A DNA stretch of 6,677 nucleotides, from positions 1 through 6,677 of the forward strand of contig JANQPW010000416.1 in assembly GCA_028285285.1 (NCBI GenBank), written 5' to 3'. Source of the stretch: Silvanigrellales bacterium (GTDB lineage: Bacteria; Bdellovibrionota_B; Oligoflexia; Silvanigrellales; Silvanigrellaceae). The notes beneath the pieces were generated by a model, which searched no databases, had not been told where the DNA came from, and worked only from the letters and a program-made list of their open reading frames with translations. Shown here one piece after another: positions 5,908-6,677 of the stretch. The position numbers and the translations under genes are program-made. How positions within the stretch are numbered: the first letter of the stretch is position 1; each line of letters starts with the position of its first letter.

Positions 5908-6677
5908 TTACATTCCAGTGAGCCAGGAGCCAATTTCCTGAAGAGTGCCCACCTTTTGAACCAACCCCGTTGCCCGCGCTGCAGCCGGCATTCCGTCCAC
6001 GAAACTCGATTCGGAACTCTGGGCGATGGTTTTCCAGTTTCGAGCCTTAGGGCCCGTCTTCAAGGCTTGAATTCCTTCAGCACCGTCATGTCCCATGCCA
6101 GTGAGCACACAAGCAATGCCTTTGGACTTCTTCACAGAGCTTGCAGCGCTACTGAGAAGCCGATCAACAGAAGGAACATGTCTTTCGCCCGGACGTGGAC
6201 GGCCCAAGGCCAAGTGCAAGCCGAGGTCATCTTCACGCACTTCAATGTGCAAACCGTCGGGGGCAAAGTAGACGTGATTCGGCAGCGGTCTCTGCTGATG
6301 ATGGGCAGTTGCGAAAGTCAGCGAATAGCTCGCATTGAGTCCTTGAACAACCTTCCGAATGAAACCACGCTGGATGTGCTGTGCCACGACAATCGGCGGC
6401 AAGGGGTGGGACTGAATCGTTGAAAACAGGACCCTCAGAGCTTCAAGCCCACCGGTAGACGACCCAATGAGAATCACCTGATAGGCAAATGATGCCAGAG
6501 ATCGGTTTTCTGGGGCACGAGTAGGCGGCTGAGGCGGAGCCTCGTGTTGCACGGGAGGCCTCACCTCCTTTCTCGAGCGAATATCGATGGTCTGCGCCGC
6601 CTCCTTCAACTCATAGGTTGAGCTTCGCACCAGTCGCCAGGGTGAAGCGACGCGATTGAGAGACTCACTCAGGCCAA
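5908..6677 (-). CDS. cheB: CheB-type protein-glutamate methylesterase, C-terminal part (5' end outside window)
   Basis: The catalytic domain of CheB removes methyl groups from glutamates of chemoreceptors (and deamidates glutamines), resetting receptor sensitivity. Numbering from the internal GTG at 6630, the domain covers about 49-240. It shows Ser58 in IGSSTGG, His85 in VVAQHI and Asp182 in GMGHDGA, the Ser-His-Asp triad of the family, plus the conserved HVPSVDRLL stretch (151-159). Before it lies a Pro/Arg/Gln-rich linker (about 19-45). The frame remains open past GTG 6630 to the window edge with no strong ribosome binding site at that GTG, so the gene is cut. The upstream residues could be the last helix of a CheB receiver domain, but too little is visible to say. 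Known CheB proteins are about 350 residues. It is followed by a receiver gene 45 nt downstream. A CheB-like protein outside classical chemotaxis cannot be excluded. Confidence 0.9.
   Translation of the reverse strand, partial: GLSESLNRVASPWRLVRSSTYELKEAAQTIDIRSRKEVRPPVQHEAPPQPPTRAPENRSLASFAYQVILIGSSTGGLEALRVLFSTIQSHPLPPIVVAQHIQRGFIRKVVQGLNASYSLTFATAHHQQRPLPNHVYFAPDGLHIEVREDDLGLHLALGRPRPGERHVPSVDRLLSSAASSVKKSKGIACVLTGMGHDGAEGIQALKTGPKARNWKTIAQSSESSFVDGMPAAARATGLVQKVGTLQEIGSWLTGM

Noticed and set aside
5623..6423. 266-codon open frame on the plus strand across the receiver and cheB genes
   Set aside because: It lies antisense to two genes with intact family motifs and its translation resembles no protein family; it is the mirror of their codon bias.

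Overview
The window looks like a stretch of a Gram-negative bacterial chromosome with about 50% GC and densely packed genes. It carries a CheB-type methylesterase, a stand-alone receiver protein, a fermentative D-lactate dehydrogenase and an LctP/LldP-type lactate permease. It also encodes an unrecognised exported or lipoprotein-like coiled-coil protein. Three of the four genes whose starts lie inside the window appear to begin with GTG. The mix of chemotaxis genes, cyclic-nucleotide sensing, odd exported proteins and this base composition would fit a Bdellovibrio-like or other delta-type proteobacterium. That is an inference from gene style, not a demonstrated assignment.

Plus strand, left part: the 3' end of an unrecognised gene (3-488, cut by the window edge) is followed by a 542-residue exported coiled-coil protein (567-2195). 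The short gap between them holds a possible extended -10 promoter and a stem that would cover the ribosome binding site of the second gene.

Minus strand, right part, in transcription order: the catalytic part of cheB (6677-5908, cut by the window edge) comes first. After a 45-nt gap follows a single-domain response regulator (5862-5443) with a likely intrinsic terminator that starts in its stop codon. A new promoter then precedes ldhA (5325-3850), and 27 nt later comes lldP (3822-2200). The lldP terminator appears to be built into its own last codons. The lldP and coiled-coil genes converge with only 4 nt between their stop codons.

The most notable gene is ldhA. An E. coli-type D-lactate dehydrogenase is preceded, in one uninterrupted reading frame, by a cyclic-nucleotide-binding (CAP_ED-like) domain. 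Coupled to a lactate permease, this suggests a lactate fermentation and export unit whose enzyme could be controlled directly by a small ligand rather than through a transcription factor. The ligand-binding cassette is recognisable but lacks the usual ribose-contacting glutamate, so the ligand may not be cAMP.

No RNA genes, insertion sequences, CRISPR arrays or origins were seen. No gene-free stretch exceeds about 120 bases.
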